Numbered from the stretch's first letter, positions 1-10,722 are shown. The stretch is DNA of 64,000 nt from Halichondria panicea (GCF_963675165.1 NC_087382.1:6992315-7056314); one strand, 5' to 3'. Made by a program: numbers and translations. Notes: generated by a model from the letters alone, not told the origin.

Positions 1-289
1 TCAGCACCAGACAAGTTTGTACATTTTTACTCGATACTGGAATTGAAGGAACATTTTCTTTGAAGGTGTCTTTGAAGGTAAGAACCTCTATATCCGATTA
101 TACGCCGACGTAACACGGCCATATTAATTTTTAAAAAATGCAAAAAGTTAGTTCTTAGAAAACTGCTCGTAACTCGAAAGCGCTTCGACTTTTGATTGTG
201 CAAGTTAGGCTAGGAAGATATACCGGATCTACAAGATGATGCCCGAATCGCTTACTGGATTGGCTGTGATCTGCATAAGTGTGCAGGAT

Positions 290-560
290 TGGTGTCATTA
301 GCATGACATTATATGTATAATTGCATAACATCCCCCCATTATACATGTAACATATAATGTTGATATAAAAATGTATAATGTGCATAATGTCACATTTTAG
401 TAAGTGGTGTATAATATGCATAACGTCAAATTTTATATTTGATGTATAATTGAGCTGCATAATGTGCATAATGTCAAATAATTATTTTAATTGTGCATAA
501 TGTCAAATTTGTGGCTACAGGTATACTTAATTGTGTATGCATATTATGCATATAATGTGC
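290..560. repeat. AT-rich short direct repeats
   Basis: The phrase CATAATGTGCATAATGTCAA and shorter variants such as TGTATAATGTGCATAATGTC recur many times in about 270 bp. Open frames here follow from the repeat and I do not read them as genes. The first 290 bases hold nothing I recognise beyond two short duplications of a TTTGAAGGT phrase near position 60. Confidence 0.7.
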
Positions 561-659
561 ATAGTGTCGGGCGGTTATAAATATAAGAGGTTTGGTAACG
601 GTAGGGTTAGTTAGGTTATAGGGATAGGGTTATAGGGCATAAGGTGGCTAGGGGGTCAG

Positions 660-1012
660 GGTCAGGCCATGACGAATGGCCCTTTTTTGGCCTTTTTGGG
701 TCCAAAGTGTCCCTTTTTGTCGAAAGTGTCCCTAAAAGTGTCCCTTGGTCCCCAAAGTGGCCCTGGCCCTTTTAACCATGACCAATGTTCCGGGCCCTCA
801 ATGCCCAAAATGTCCCTTTTACCCTCCAAAAATGTCCCTTCGTGTCCTCCAAAATGTCCCTTGGTATCCCCCAATGTCCCCCAAAGTGTCCCTTGGTGCC
901 CCCCAATGTCCCCCAAAGTGTCCCTTGGTGCCCCCCAATGACCCCCAAAGTGTCCCTGGCCCTTTTAACCATGACATATGTCCCAGGGCCACAGAATTTC
1001 CCCGACAAACCA
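660..1012. repeat. GTCCC-rich minisatellite
   Basis: Imperfect tandem units of roughly 20-30 bp are built on CCCAAAGTGTCCCTTGGTGC and related phrases, and a longer unit containing CCTTTTAACCATGAC appears twice (about 766 and 958). Several frames stay open across the array on both strands because the unit lacks stops. These are repeat artefacts rather than genes. The same GTCCC vocabulary recurs near 8.3, 10.9, 13.6 and 21 kb. Confidence 0.8.
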
Positions 1013-1250
1013 TGAATTTTGTCCTGGGCCAGGATTACTCCAGATTAGCAATCCCCAGTGTGTTCTGTACTGTTTATATTAATGATTGACTCATGCAGTG
1101 CTAGTAATGTTAATAGCAGACAAAACCAGTCATAATAACGCAATTAACATAATAACCTTAACACAAAACAATGTATGATATAGGGTTAGGTATAAGAAAT
1201 GTTACAACCATTGGTAAGTTAGTAAATAGTCAAGAGAGTTAAGTTAACGG

Positions 1251-2614
1251 TCATTGATAATAATGACTGAGGTTTCGGACCTTGTCTACGATTTGTTTCG
1301 CATTCCGGTCGATTTCTGGGTGTTCACTCAAGAACTTCACTGCGTCTTGTTGAAGGATAGTGTTTGACCTTTTTGGATTCTCTGGCTAAAGCAGTCTTCA
1401 ACCAATTTTGTTTCTCGGGCAGTGAAGGATCGCCTTTTCTGTGTAGTTTTAGTCTTGTTAGTCTTCCGGGAAGGAGGGGCAGGGGCAGGGGTGTTAGATG
1501 CTTCTCCAGATGCTTCTCCAGCCGCCTTGACCAACTGGTATGCCTCGACAGCCGACTTTGTCGTATGAATATCTTTGTTATAGTGCAAGTCCTCTGTGTA
1601 CCTGCTGTGAGACATTTGTTGAGCGATAATGTTCCTCTGTTCCGGATCCAGGTGTTTTGTGGCCTCGGTGGCCACCGCTTTTCTCATCTCGGTGGAGTTG
1701 ACAAACTGGAAGTTGTGTTTCTTTGCCTCGACCTTCTCCTTTCTGGCCATGTGGTCCATCTCCTTCCCTCCATGTGTCAAGAAAAACGTGTGCGTTTCCT
1801 TGGTGCCCAGTTGATGCGGCCTTATGAATTGCTGGTAGTCCTTCGTGTACTTGTAGAGGTTGGCTGTGAATATAAGAGTGGCCGAGCCCTGTGCCTGGGT
1901 CTTGTGCTTGTGGCTCCGGACTACCCACACATCTCCCTCCAAACACGTCTCCTTATTGGCGTTCTCGAACTCGTCGACTGTCATGCTTATTACGGCACCA
2001 GACCTCTGTGTGGAGTTCACCATGACAGCATGCGCCAGGAGGTAGGTGGCCGAATCCAGCGTCCTTTGGTCCATGACTCCTGCACCTCCATGACTGGCAG
2101 TTGCCACCACCGACCTGTAGAACTCCCACACTGAGGTGTTGTGGAGGATCTCTGTGGCGTCCTGGATGCTTGTCCTTGCACCATCCGATTGGATCTCCAT
2201 GTTATGGATATGCTGCATGCCTTTGTCCTTCCTGAGAACCGACCTCCAGTTACGTATTACCTCTGAGGTCTGCAGTGCCTCTCGGAACTTCCTTGACTCT
2301 GGTTTAACGAGGTGTATCCTATAAAACTTTAAGCCATCCTCGAAATACTCGAGCTTTTGTATGATACCTGATGGCTGGAGGTTGCACTTCTTCAAAGTGT
2401 CTACATAGTTACTTAGTTTGGTTCGATCTGTTATGATGTCCCAGTCTAGAGCTTGGTGGAGGAACTTGCTGACATCTCGAGCCTCTTGTGTGGCTGTTGT
2501 CTCTTTCTTGCTCCTCCCGTCAATTGTCTGCAGCCATTTGTGGAATTGCACGAGCGTCTTCTCTGTCTTGATGTCGTAGCACAACAACTGTGTTGTTTTC
2601 CCTATTGGTAATAT
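1251..2614 (-). CDS. Tyrosine recombinase exon of E1, with SANT-like tail
   Basis: The exon encodes the catalytic part of a tyrosine (phage-integrase type) recombinase that would cut and rejoin element DNA. Numbering from the methionine at 2587, I see an SAM-like N-terminal helical region (about 1-125), then the catalytic residues: Arg195 in NSTQRSGAV, Lys in HKHKT (226-230), Arg302 in EMRKA, His327 in MSHSRY, and the nucleophile Tyr336 in DLHYN. The usual HxxR box has no histidine next to Arg302. After a proline-rich linker there is a SANT/Myb-like segment starting RRSFTARETKLV. One shift of frame near 1370 separates it from its likely continuation (FLSEHPEID, DKVRNL), which ends at 1251. 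The exon continues from the zinc-finger exon across the inserted element, in frame once that element is discounted. Confidence 0.8.
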
Positions 2615-2856
2615 GTGACAGTGCCAATGAAAAGGGACCTTAACGCGGGCATTTTCGAATCAGTTTTTATTGTTGAATCAGATAGGGCGTCCTTTAAGCT
2701 TCAAAATGATACCAAGATCGACCTCCTAGCTACTTTCTTTCCGGAGATATGTTCGAGGGAACGCTACGAAGGTATTGCAACGCCCTCTTGAGTAAATGAC
2801 ACTCAAACGTCATGATAATTGAAGTTCAATTATTGGCTTCCGGGCACTTCCGTATA

Positions 2857-4411
2857 GGATCAGTAACGGTGTTCGCCTCCAACTTTTAATTGCTTCGGGA
2901 AGCGGGGGCGTAGCTTCATTGCATACTCCACTAACCGTAGTAGCTAAATGACCTTTGACCTTGGTGCGTTACTGCCGGGATATTTGCTCACACATGGCAT
3001 TTCTAAGTACATCTATCCATCCATCCACTATCAGTATGTCTATCTTGAGCATGTCAACAGTGGTGGGAGGTGGGACAGGGGGTATTTATCTTAGGGGTAA
3101 AGGACTGCTTGCAACTACCTGCGACTGTACAAGGTAGGTATCTTATATTATAATAAGGGATATCCATAATAAGCATAATTAGGAAAAATAGGTGTGATCA
3201 AAATAATAAACAAAAATAGGTGTGCTATTCCAATGATCGAATGGCGAAGGTCTTCAGCAGGCTCGGATGGCGTCTGTTGGTCCTTCCCACAATGTAAGAC
3301 CACCAGGAGCATCAGACACCTCAGTTTCTTCTCTAAGAGTAGGATTACTCTCCAACAGTGGTTGGTAGCCATTTTGTGGTGGTCCAGAGAATACCCTGTG
3401 ACAGACATGGCAATGGAGGCTGAGGTGAGACCATCCACGGGGTGTGATATATACCAATGGCTCAGAGAGGTATGCTCAGCAAAGCTGATCGCAACTGTTA
3501 TCCGTCTTGGAGGAGCTGGTGTTATTGTTCAGATCGATGAAAGTCTGTTCCGACACAAACCTAAGGTAAAATTGTGCTCACAATAATATTGTAAACACTT
3601 AAACACAATAGGGTGGACGGGGTAGGCGACCCAGGAGTGACTTGTGGGTGTTTGGGTTGGCTGACATGTCAACAACCCCTGCCACTGGCTTTGTCCAGTT
3701 AGTGGCAGATAGAAGAGCAGTCACACTCTTGCCTATAATACAGGCACATGTTCAACCAGGCACAGTGATACATTCCGACTGTTGGGCCGCTTACAATAAT
3801 GTAGCATCGTTGCCAAATGTTGGATCCCATGGCACCGTCAACCACAGTATTGAGTTTGTGAACAGCGTCACAGGGGTACACACACAAAACATTGAGAGCT
3901 ATTGGAATAGAATTAAGATCAAGCTGAAGAGGATGTGGGGGGTGACAGAACAACAGTTGCCATCATACCTTGACGAGTTCATGTGGAGAGAGCGACTGTC
4001 AACCCCTCAATCAAAACAAGCTGCCTTTACCCAAGTAATGGCTGACATTGCCACACATGCAGTATCCAGTCTAAGCCAAAATCATCTATCTGTCTGTCCA
4101 TCCATCAATCATGATTGTATTATTCACTCGATTAATTAACTCTTCATTGTTTTCATCCATCCAGGAACATCAGTATCATATCACTTTCCCTTGTTTTCAC
4201 ATCCAGAAACATCACTTTTCTTATTATCAGTATCATCCCAGTTTTGGATCAGTTTATCCATCCAGTATCATCTGTTTTCTTCAGCCAGTATCATTAATTT
4301 TTTTCTACAAATAAGGGCAGGTCAAAGGTCACTTAGCTACAGTATGCAATGAAGCTACGCCCCTGCTTCCGGAAGCAATTAAAAGTTGGAGGCGAACACC
4401 GTTACTGATCC
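2857..4411 (+). mobile_element. Merlin transposon with 8-bp target duplication
   Basis: Long inverted terminal repeats of about 100 bp start GGATCAGTAACGGTGTTCGC at 2857 and end with the complement at 4411. The flanking 8 bases TCCGTATA at 2849-2856 and 4412-4419 are identical, which is the duplication expected for the Merlin (IS1016/IS1595-like) superfamily. It lies inside copy A of the TGTGACAGG family, so it is the younger insertion. Confidence 0.95.
3194..4139 (+). CDS. Merlin (IS1595-like) transposase, two exons
   Basis: This is a DDE transposase that would excise and insert the Merlin element. I read exon 1 to 3565 and exon 2 from 3612 to the stop at 4139, with a 46-bp intron (GTAAAATTG to ACAATAG, phase 0). 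Splicing joins a basic stretch (RHKPK to GGRGRRPR) that normally follows the first catalytic Asp. Catalytic residues: Asp in VQIDESLF, Asp in VIHSDCWAAY, and Glu in HTQNIESYWNRIK. The length of about 300 residues suits the family. The start at 3194 is uncertain; a methionine at 3233 is possible. No disabling change is visible. Confidence 0.88.
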
Positions 4412-5552
4412 TCCGTATACTCATAAAGCTTAGTAAAAGATGTTCTGGAGAAGACAAGTTAGTTAGATGAAGGCTAGGCGTTCTAGGACTCTCTAGCTAG
4501 CTAGTATAGCTATGTAGCTGGATTGCTTGGCACCTAGGAAGGATCTTCGAAGAAATAAAGAGACAAAGACTCCCGTCGCTCAAATGGTAAGCTCTCATGT
4601 CTTGTTATAAGCTTGTACTTATATCTGTGTAATGTATCAGTCTTATAAAAGATCCCTCACTTGTATGGAGCCTACAGAAAGTGTCTCTGTCCTTCATACA
4701 GCTTAAAGGAAGCCTAAGTGATCTATTATAGGTAGTCTTTCACTTAGTATTCGTCCATATCGATCTAAGGCTTGATCCAACTTATTAGTAGCCTTATAAG
4801 GAGCTTTCCTCCTTTAATTTAGTACTGGTATCACTGCCATTGTGCTTAGTAGTAACAGGCCTGATGGGATGGGTGATCACATCATGGAGGGCCCAGGAAA
4901 CTGCGTGGAATTGTCGTATAACATTTATATTGATGGTTTCCCCCAGGTGGTGGTAAGTGTCGGAGGCCTGAGAAACGCTAGTCTATTGGCTAGAATGTAA
5001 GTGACATTGATATTGTGTCTATCTTAACTTACTACTTATCTGTAGGTTGTTATGGAGTGTTTATGAGGACAAGTGGCACGGGATACGTACATCCAAAGAA
5101 ACAAGAGTGGATCTACGCGCGCCAAGCTAGCTAGCTAGATAGCTGCTCTTTCTAATCTATTTCTGTTGCTAAATTATGTTTGTTAAGAAGTGGAGCTATA
5201 ATATACCTGGCTCCTCTTGATGATTGTAAGTACTGGGCTGATGAAATAGTCCTGTACAAGTTGTCATCTTTTATTTGTTAAAAATAATTAACAATAATAG
5301 GGAAATTCCCCTCACGTAGACAGTAAATTTCATTGTAAAAAATGAACGTTCGGTGAGTTTCTTCAACGTCCACGCTTGACCTATTTAAAGCTTTGTAGAG
5401 ACCCAAATTTTTACAGGTAGGTAGAGGAAGGGTTGAAGTTAGCACCTGTGAAAAAAAAAATTTTTTGCCCATGTTTTTCATTTCTACTAAATTGGTCTAT
5501 AGCTTAATTTAATTATTGCCGCGTTAAGGTCCGTTTTCATTGGCCCTGTCAC

Positions 5553-5844
5553 ATATTGGTAAGATCGGGTTTACCTCCTCTACTTCTTCTTCTTCTGGGG
5601 GGTGGAAGTAAGAATCGAGCGAGTAGTGCCCTGATTGCCGGACCCCCGATCGCCCATCAGGCACATACCTCAGGGCAAGTTTGAGTTGCTCCTTCCTCTC
5701 CTCAACAGAGAGTTCTGGGTGCATTGCGATGAGGTGATTTGATAGTTTAATCTGTTGTTTCGAGTAGCAACCTGGCATAGGGCACACCTTCTTGTAGCGC
5801 TTAGGGGGCTCGTCTGGCATAAACCTCTTTCTACCCCTGGGTAC
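5553..5844 (-). CDS. C2H2-like zinc-finger exon of E1
   Basis: This exon codes for the DNA-binding part of the E1 recombinase protein: KVCPMPGCYSKQQIKLSNHL then IAMHPEL, a Cys-x4-Cys finger with two histidines, followed by an acidic stretch rich in Glu. The same finger with the sequence CPxPGCxSKPxxKxSxHL occurs in E2, E3 and E4, so it defines the family. The exon's 5' border at 5844 is set by the acceptor in the flanking intron. Its downstream frame is cut at 5552 by the inserted TGTGACAGG element and resumes at 2614. Confidence 0.8.
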
Positions 5845-5939
5845 CTGAAATATATAGTGGTGGTAATAATAATGATGTATAATTATCTATTATTACGGAT
5901 TCAGCTGGTCTGTTAGGGTCATTATAATCATGTACTTAC

Positions 5940-6480
5940 CGTCTCTTCCAAGGTCTCTTCCAAGGTCTGGGTGGTAGTCTGTGATGCCTCTCCACTCTGA
6001 CTCAGTAGCGAGGTGTCAGCCAGCGTCTGAGAGGTCATGGTTATGGGTTAGGGTCATTATAATCATGTACTTACCGTCTCTTGGGTGTCAGCCAGTGTCG
6101 GTGATGTCTGGGAGGTGTCAGCCAGCGTCTGAGAGGAGACCGTCTCTTGGGTGTCAGCCAGTGTCTGTGATGTCTGGGAGGTGTCAGCCAGCGTCTGAGA
6201 GGAGAGTTGAGAGGAGAGTTATGGGTTAGGTTCCTTATAATTATGTACTTACAGGAGATTCAGTTTCCATCTGTGATGCTATGTCTTCATCGGATTCAGT
6301 CAGTGGTGTCTGAGAGGATTGTTCCTGTTTACTGTTGTCACTCTGTATGAGAATCGGCCCAGGTTCGTCCACCTCCATGTCCTACGTACATATAGACGTA
6401 TATATGTATATGTATAATATGTACATGTACTTACATACTGGTTGTCAAAATCAGATGAATCATCACTAGAATCAGTAAAC
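5940..6480 (-). repeat. Tandem mini-exons of E1
   Basis: On the minus strand several short exons are separated by near-identical short introns starting GTAAGTACATGATTATAATG (at about 5939 and 6075). The coding modules repeat TLADTSQTSQTLADTQET, with exon plus intron duplicated as a unit; the acceptor ends are less clear than the donors. These encode a Ser/Thr/Glu-rich linker between the N-terminal exon and the zinc finger. Exon borders are estimates from GT/AG sites. Confidence 0.6.
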
Positions 6481-6927
6481 ACACTGCTGACTTTCGGACT
6501 TTCGGACTCGCGGACCAGGAGGAGGTTTCTCTACATTGACCTCGACAGTCTCAGGTTTCGCTAAGTGTGGAACCTTGACAGGAGGTACGGAGTCATTGAC
6601 CTCAGGTTTAGCCGGAGGAGTTTTCTCAGTCAAGTGTGGACTTACTGGACTTACCTTGACAGGAGGGACAGCGTTGACCTCAGGTTTAGCCGGAGGGTCA
6701 GTTAAGTGTGGACTTATGTCAGGAGCGTTGACCTCAGGTTTAGGACTTATGTCAGGGTTCAGAGGAACCTTTTTCTCAGTCAAGTGTGGACTTATGTCAG
6801 GAGCGTTGACCTCAGGTTTAGCCGGAACCTTGACAGGAGGAGGATCAGTCAAGTGTGGAGGAACCTTGACAGGAGCACTTAAATGTGAATTAAGGCTTTG
6901 TGAATTAAGGCTTTGGATAAAAGCCAC
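6472..6927 (-). CDS. Repeat-rich N-terminal exon of E1
   Basis: This open exon encodes repeated modules of the form PAKPEVNAPDISPHLTE and PPVKVP, with no globular domain. The DNA underneath is a minisatellite built on GTCAAGTGTGGACTTATGTC and CTTGACAGGAGG. E3 has an equivalent exon with SVSPHLAA modules at the same position in its gene. I infer a disordered, fast-evolving N-terminal region; its role is unknown. The upstream region (7030-7250) with CACACA tracts may be 5' untranslated sequence or promoter. Confidence 0.55.
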   Translation of the reverse strand: MAFIQSLNSQSLNSHLSAPVKVPPHLTDPPPVKVPAKPEVNAPDISPHLTEKKVPLNPDISPKPEVNAPDISPHLTDPPAKPEVNAVPPVKVSPVSPHLTEKTPPAKPEVNDSVPPVKVPHLAKPETVEVNVEKPPPGPRVRKSESQQCVY

Positions 6928-7034
6928 AGATGGTCTTCCCCTTAACCCACAAATGCTCTTATATGACGCTGGAGGCGAGTGTTGTACGCTCTCAACCTCC
7001 GCACCTCCCTCTGATACTCCTCAATAGCTATGAG

Positions 7035-7130
7035 CCAAAACATTATGTTTACAACCACACCACACATCCACACACTCGCACATCACTCACACATCACACA
7101 CACTCAACACATCACACACACTCACACATG
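7035..7130. repeat. CACA-type microsatellite
   Basis: Imperfect ACACATCACACACACTCA tracts lie upstream of the N-terminal exon of E1. A close counterpart lies at 7920-8015 upstream of the E2 zinc finger, so the tract appears to belong to the 5' region of this YR family. Confidence 0.75.
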
Positions 7131-7462
7131 ACAGCAACTCTAGCACCAGCAACTCAGCTGACAGCAACAGCTTCCACTCAGACAACAGCTTCCACACAGA
7201 CCCACCAGTTCTACACAGTTAGAGAAACAACTCTTTGGTTAGACATGTGCTTTGTTTAGTTCCAAATGATGCACCCAAACGACCCTTTACCTATACTAAA
7301 ATTTATCCCCTAAAATATACTAAATTTTACCCCCAACTGTCGTCCATCAACAACGAGTTTGATGGTTGCTTTAAACACGACAAATGTAATGCAATAACCA
7401 AAAACAATAGGGTAAATAATGTTAATACAACCATTGGTAAGTTCAGAGTCAGGAGAGTTAAG

Positions 7463-7860
7463 TTAGTCATCTACTTCTTCTTCTCCTTCTTCGGGTCCCG
7501 ACCGCTTTAATTGCTCCATCCTCTCTGTTGGGGAGAGCTCTAGATGCTTTTTGAGCAAGTGATTCGAGAGTTTCATTAGGGGTTTAGACTTGCATCCAGG
7601 AATGGGGCACACCCTCTTGTAGCGCCTAAACCCCGAGGTCCTGTCAGCCAGTGTCTCTTCACTCTGGGCATCTACTTCTTCTTCTTCTTCGCGTCCCGAC
7701 CGCTTTAATTGCTCCATCCTCTCTGTTGGGGAGAGCTCTGGATGCTTTTTGAGCAAGTGATTCGAGAGTTTCATTAGGGGTTTAGACTTGCATCCAGGAA
7801 TGGGGCACACCCTCTTGTAGCGCCCCGAGGTCCTGTCAGCCAGTGTCTCTTCACTCTGGG
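7463..7860 (-). CDS. Duplicated zinc-finger protein of E2 (no recombinase)
   Basis: The frame encodes two nearly identical fingers, each RVCPIPGCKSKPLMKLSNHL followed by LKKHPEL or LKKHLEL, then SPTERMEQLKRSG and an acidic tail, stopping at 7463. The duplicated DNA unit is about 190 bp. No catalytic domain follows; the element terminus is reached within 40 bp of the stop. If expressed, the product would bind the sites of its autonomous relatives without catalysis; that is inference. It may equally be a passive deletion product. The true first exon is not identified. Confidence 0.6.
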
Positions 7861-7919
7861 TTGGTTGAGTTGAGTTTCCATCTGAGATGCCATGTCTTCA
7901 GGGATTCAGTCAGTGGACA

Positions 7920-8015
7920 CCCCACACACCACACATCACACACACACTCACACATCAACACATCACACACACTCACACACACACTCACACTCACACATCA
8001 CACACACTCACACAA
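7920..8015. repeat. CACA-type microsatellite, second copy
   Basis: ACACACTCACACATCAACAC-type tracts lie in the 5' region of E2 and match the tract at 7035-7130 in E1. Confidence 0.75.
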
Positions 8016-8436
8016 CAGCACCACTCTTGACTCTTGACAGCAACTCAGACAACAGCTTCCAACAGCTTCCACTCAGTACACACAGACCAGTTTTCAGTGC
8101 CCACAGACCTCTACAACAAGCAGTTCTAGAGACAACTCTTCAAATGATGACCCTTTACCTATACTAAAATTTTTCCCCTAACTCCCTTAATAAATTCCCA
8201 ACTGTCCCCATATTGCAGTAATGTGTACATATATGTGTTAAGAACGACATACTAAAAGGAGAGAGTCCAAAAACGTTAACCCTAGGTTTGGGACATTTTA
8301 GGGACATTAATGTCCCTAATGTCCCTAACTTGAAGTACTGTGTATTATTGTATTTTTCCAAGATCTTGCAAAATGAGCCCACAATAGGTTTATTCTGTTC
8401 ACGCGCATGCGCAGTAGATCTGTTTGAATTTGAGCA

Positions 8437-9432
8437 ATGGCTACTAATACTTCTTGTGAATCAAAGAGATCTAGTGCTTACAGTGAAGATCTACGTTGGA
8501 GGATCATATGGCAAAGTGAGGCTCTTCTTTATAAACCATCAGTGATAGCTCATAATCTCAACATTGATGTGTCAACTGTTTGGAGAGTGATGCACATCTT
8601 TAGAACTACTGGAGATGTTGCCAAAAAAGAATACCCAGTTCAGAGAGCATTTCGGGTAATCACAGAACCAGTGCAGCTCTTCATCATCCATCTCATACTC
8701 CAAAGGCCGGGGATGTTCCTCCGAGAAATCACAAGTGAAGTAAAGTCAACACTTGGGCTAGATGTGAGTGAAAGCGCTGTGTGTAAGATGCTGAAAAAAA
8801 GCGGATTTACAAGGCAGAAGCTGGTTACATTTGCCTTACAGAGAGACGATTTACTCCGAAATGAATTTGTAACTGATGTTTCTTTGTATGAAAAGAGTTC
8901 TCTTGTGTTTATTGACGAAACAGGCACCGACGCAAGGGATTCTATACGCACGTATGGCTACAGCTTGAGAGGCAAACCATTGAAAGCCCAGAAATTGTTT
9001 GTGAGAGGAGAACATATTTCTGCCATTGCGGCGATGTCGATTAATGGAATTATAGGATTGAAAATTGTACAAGGTGGTGTAAATGGTGATCATTTCTATG
9101 ATTTTGTGTGCACTTCCCTTTTTCCTCATCTTTTGCCATTCAACGGTACTAACGAAAATAGTATTGTCATCATGGATAACTGTTCCATCCACCATGTGCC
9201 TGAAGTTGAGCAAGTTATCAGTGATGCTGGATCGGTCAGTCATTACCTGCCTCCGTACTCACCGGATTTTAATCCCATAGAACTAGCTTTTTCGAAAGTC
9301 AAGTATATGATGAGATCATTGGAAACAGAAATGCAAGCAATCGATGATATTGAAACTATTGTATTATATGCATTTTCAACAATAACAGTAGCAGATTGTC
9401 AAGCCTGGATTTCAAGTATAGGAATATACTAG
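8437..9432 (+). CDS. Tc1/mariner (IS630-type) DD34E transposase
   Basis: The intact 331-residue frame encodes a cut-and-paste transposase. Residues about 13-120 form paired helix-turn-helix DNA-binding regions (YSEDLRWRIIW, then DVSTVWRVM). The catalytic triad is Asp160 (VFIDETG), Asp247 (VIMDNCSIHH) and Glu282 (FNPIELAF). There are 34 residues between the second Asp and the Glu, the Tc1-type spacing. The motif YLPPYSPDFNPIE is typical. The start at 8437 is the first methionine after the terminal repeat, 92 bp inside the element. No stops or shifts are visible, so it may be functional. Confidence 0.93.
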   Translation: MATNTSCESKRSSAYSEDLRWRIIWQSEALLYKPSVIAHNLNIDVSTVWRVMHIFRTTGDVAKKEYPVQRAFRVITEPVQLFIIHLILQRPGMFLREITSEVKSTLGLDVSESAVCKMLKKSGFTRQKLVTFALQRDDLLRNEFVTDVSLYEKSSLVFIDETGTDARDSIRTYGYSLRGKPLKAQKLFVRGEHISAIAAMSINGIIGLKIVQGGVNGDHFYDFVCTSLFPHLLPFNGTNENSIVIMDNCSIHHVPEVEQVISDAGSVSHYLPPYSPDFNPIELAFSKVKYMMRSLETEMQAIDDIETIVLYAFSTITVADCQAWISSIGIY

Positions 9433-9581
9433 AATACAAACACTAATTATTATGTACAAATAACAAAACGGCATAAATAACATAATTATACAACATACTA
9501 AGTTGCAAGTACATTATATTCATGTCACTGAAGCCTTTTCAGTCCGAATAAAATATCTCGCTTTTGCTCTTCAAACTCATC

Positions 9582-10722
9582 TTATGTTAAGACACAGTCA
9601 TCATACAACTGTTTGAGAGTGCATAGCTGTCCAAAGGATTTTCCACGTATTTCAGAGGCTTTACCAGGGGAAATTCCCAATTGTGATAAATCGTTTGAAC
9701 GTCTGGTAGGTGTACATGAATCTAAAATAGTCTGTTGAATAGTAGCTGATTGGGTGACTGGAGAAACACAATTTATTGCCTTAACAACGGCTGCCGCAGT
9801 GCTCGCAATAGTATCTGACATTGTCAAGTCATCCTTTCTTTGTTTCCTTTTTGGAGTAATACCAGTAATCATAGGGACTTGTGGAGGTGTATCTTTACTT
9901 GAATGGATCCCTGTTGTAATCATGCGAGCCCACAGACGGTACTGCACTTCGCTTAAATTTAATTTTTCTTTATTCAGTTCCTTCAATTCTTTTGTTAACT
10001 CTTCTACCTCAAGCTCCTTTTCCTCTCTTCTTGACAAACACCCTTCTCCAGTCTTTCGCCTCTTTCGCCGCTTAGGATTTGGAGTTTCACTATCAGTAAC
10101 ATTTCGGCCATCACACCACAACATAATTTCTTGAGTGATAGACTTGCTATACATCGAAGCTAAATCTTCTTCTGTGTAAATCCAATATTTAGCAGATGGG
10201 CGGCTAGCAAAGTAACCCATTGAAAATGATGTTGTTGCTGGTACTTGACTCTTGAATTCTTCCATTAACCTGACCTTCATATCTGTCATAGATGAGAAAT
10301 GGCTATGAAAAGTCCTCATGTCTCTAACAACCATGTCTGTTTTTTTTGCCGGGTTGATGATCTTTACTCGGTACAAAATTTGAGATTGTGTTAGTGGTGT
10401 CGGAGCAGGAGTACGAGTCGTGTCAGAAGTTGTACTTCCCTATGAAAACATTTACACGTAAACAATTATTATCAGCAGTTAGCGCACTTATAGTTTAGAT
10501 CTAGCTCCACAAAATAATGTATTTATTGTCACCAATTATGTTTCTATTAAGTGAGCACTATAGATATAGATCTTCCTACATGACAATCTAATTGTGCACA
10601 CTTACTGTTTGCATACATCCACTCGTACTCATAAACCCTGGTGGCAGAACAGTGACTGTTACTCTTCTGCTTGGAGCTGGTTGCCTAGCTGTTGCCTCAC
10701 GATCACTTGCACTGTAAGCCAT
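9582..10722 (-). CDS. Accessory coiled-coil protein of the Tc1/mariner element
   Basis: Two exons, 10722-10606 and 10439-9582, with a GT/AG intron (10605-10440, phase 0), give about 324 residues. Exon 1 is Ser/Arg/Pro-rich. The second exon begins with a compact domain (VKIINPAKKTDMVVRDMRTF ... FMSMGYF-like core with KYWIYTEEDLASMY and EIMLWCDGR) that looks to me like a PB1 or ubiquitin-like fold. It is followed by a basic KRRKRRKTG stretch, a charged coiled coil (ELEVEELTKELKELNKEK) and a tail. I do not know a family name. It converges on the transposase, 150 bp between stops. A regulatory or targeting role is inference only. Confidence 0.75.

Larger units (their letters stand above)
2615..5552. 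mobile_element. TGTGACAGG-family DNA element, copy A (nested in E1)
   Basis: The termini are inverted repeats of about 35 bp: GTGACAGTGCCAATGAAAAG at 2615 and its counterpart ending ATTGGCCCTGTCAC at 5552, each continuing into CCTTAACGCGG. The flanks read ATAT on both sides, so the target duplication is ATAT, or TA if the ends are taken as TGTGACAGG. Ignoring the insert, the recombinase frame of E1 is continuous, which confirms the borders. Beyond the nested Merlin I find no transposase; 4430-5440 is AT-rich and largely noncoding, with part repeated in inverse orientation at 31261-31830. Confidence 0.85.
1090..7340 (-). mobile_element. Tyrosine-recombinase element E1
   Basis: This is a Crypton-like DNA transposon read right to left. 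Its exons run from a repeat-rich N-terminal exon (6472-6927) through mini-exons (5940-6480) and a zinc-finger exon (5553-5844) to the recombinase exon (1251-2614). Both edges are approximate because I see no terminal inverted repeats, which fits Cryptons. The sequence at 1180-1250 (ACAACCATTGGTAAGTTAG then AGAGAGTTAAGTTA) recurs at the left end of E2 near 7430, which supports a family terminus. The gene is interrupted by the element at 2615-5552. Confidence 0.65.
7366..8344 (-). mobile_element. Deleted tyrosine-recombinase element E2
   Basis: This element has the family left end (ACAACCATTGGTAAGTTCAG near 7430) directly followed by zinc-finger coding sequence, then the CACA tract, the family 5' region (CAACTCAGACAACAGCTTCC) and one unit of the 127-bp repeat. 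The whole recombinase domain is missing. Its outer right end continues beyond the Tc1/mariner insertion, at about 10827-10960, where it matches the right end of E3. It is a non-autonomous derivative. Confidence 0.65.

Noticed and set aside
155-469. 104-codon minus-strand frame rich in His, Ile and Tyr
   Set aside because: It is low-complexity and arises from the AT-rich direct repeats (MHIIH units).
669-1089. Several overlapping open frames on both strands of up to 114 codons
   Set aside because: They lie in the GTCCC minisatellite, whose unit has no stop codons. The peptides are pure repeats (CPPKCPLVPPN) with no domain.
1364-2134. 256-codon plus-strand frame opposite the E1 recombinase
   Set aside because: It is the antisense of a well-supported recombinase exon and has no domain of its own.
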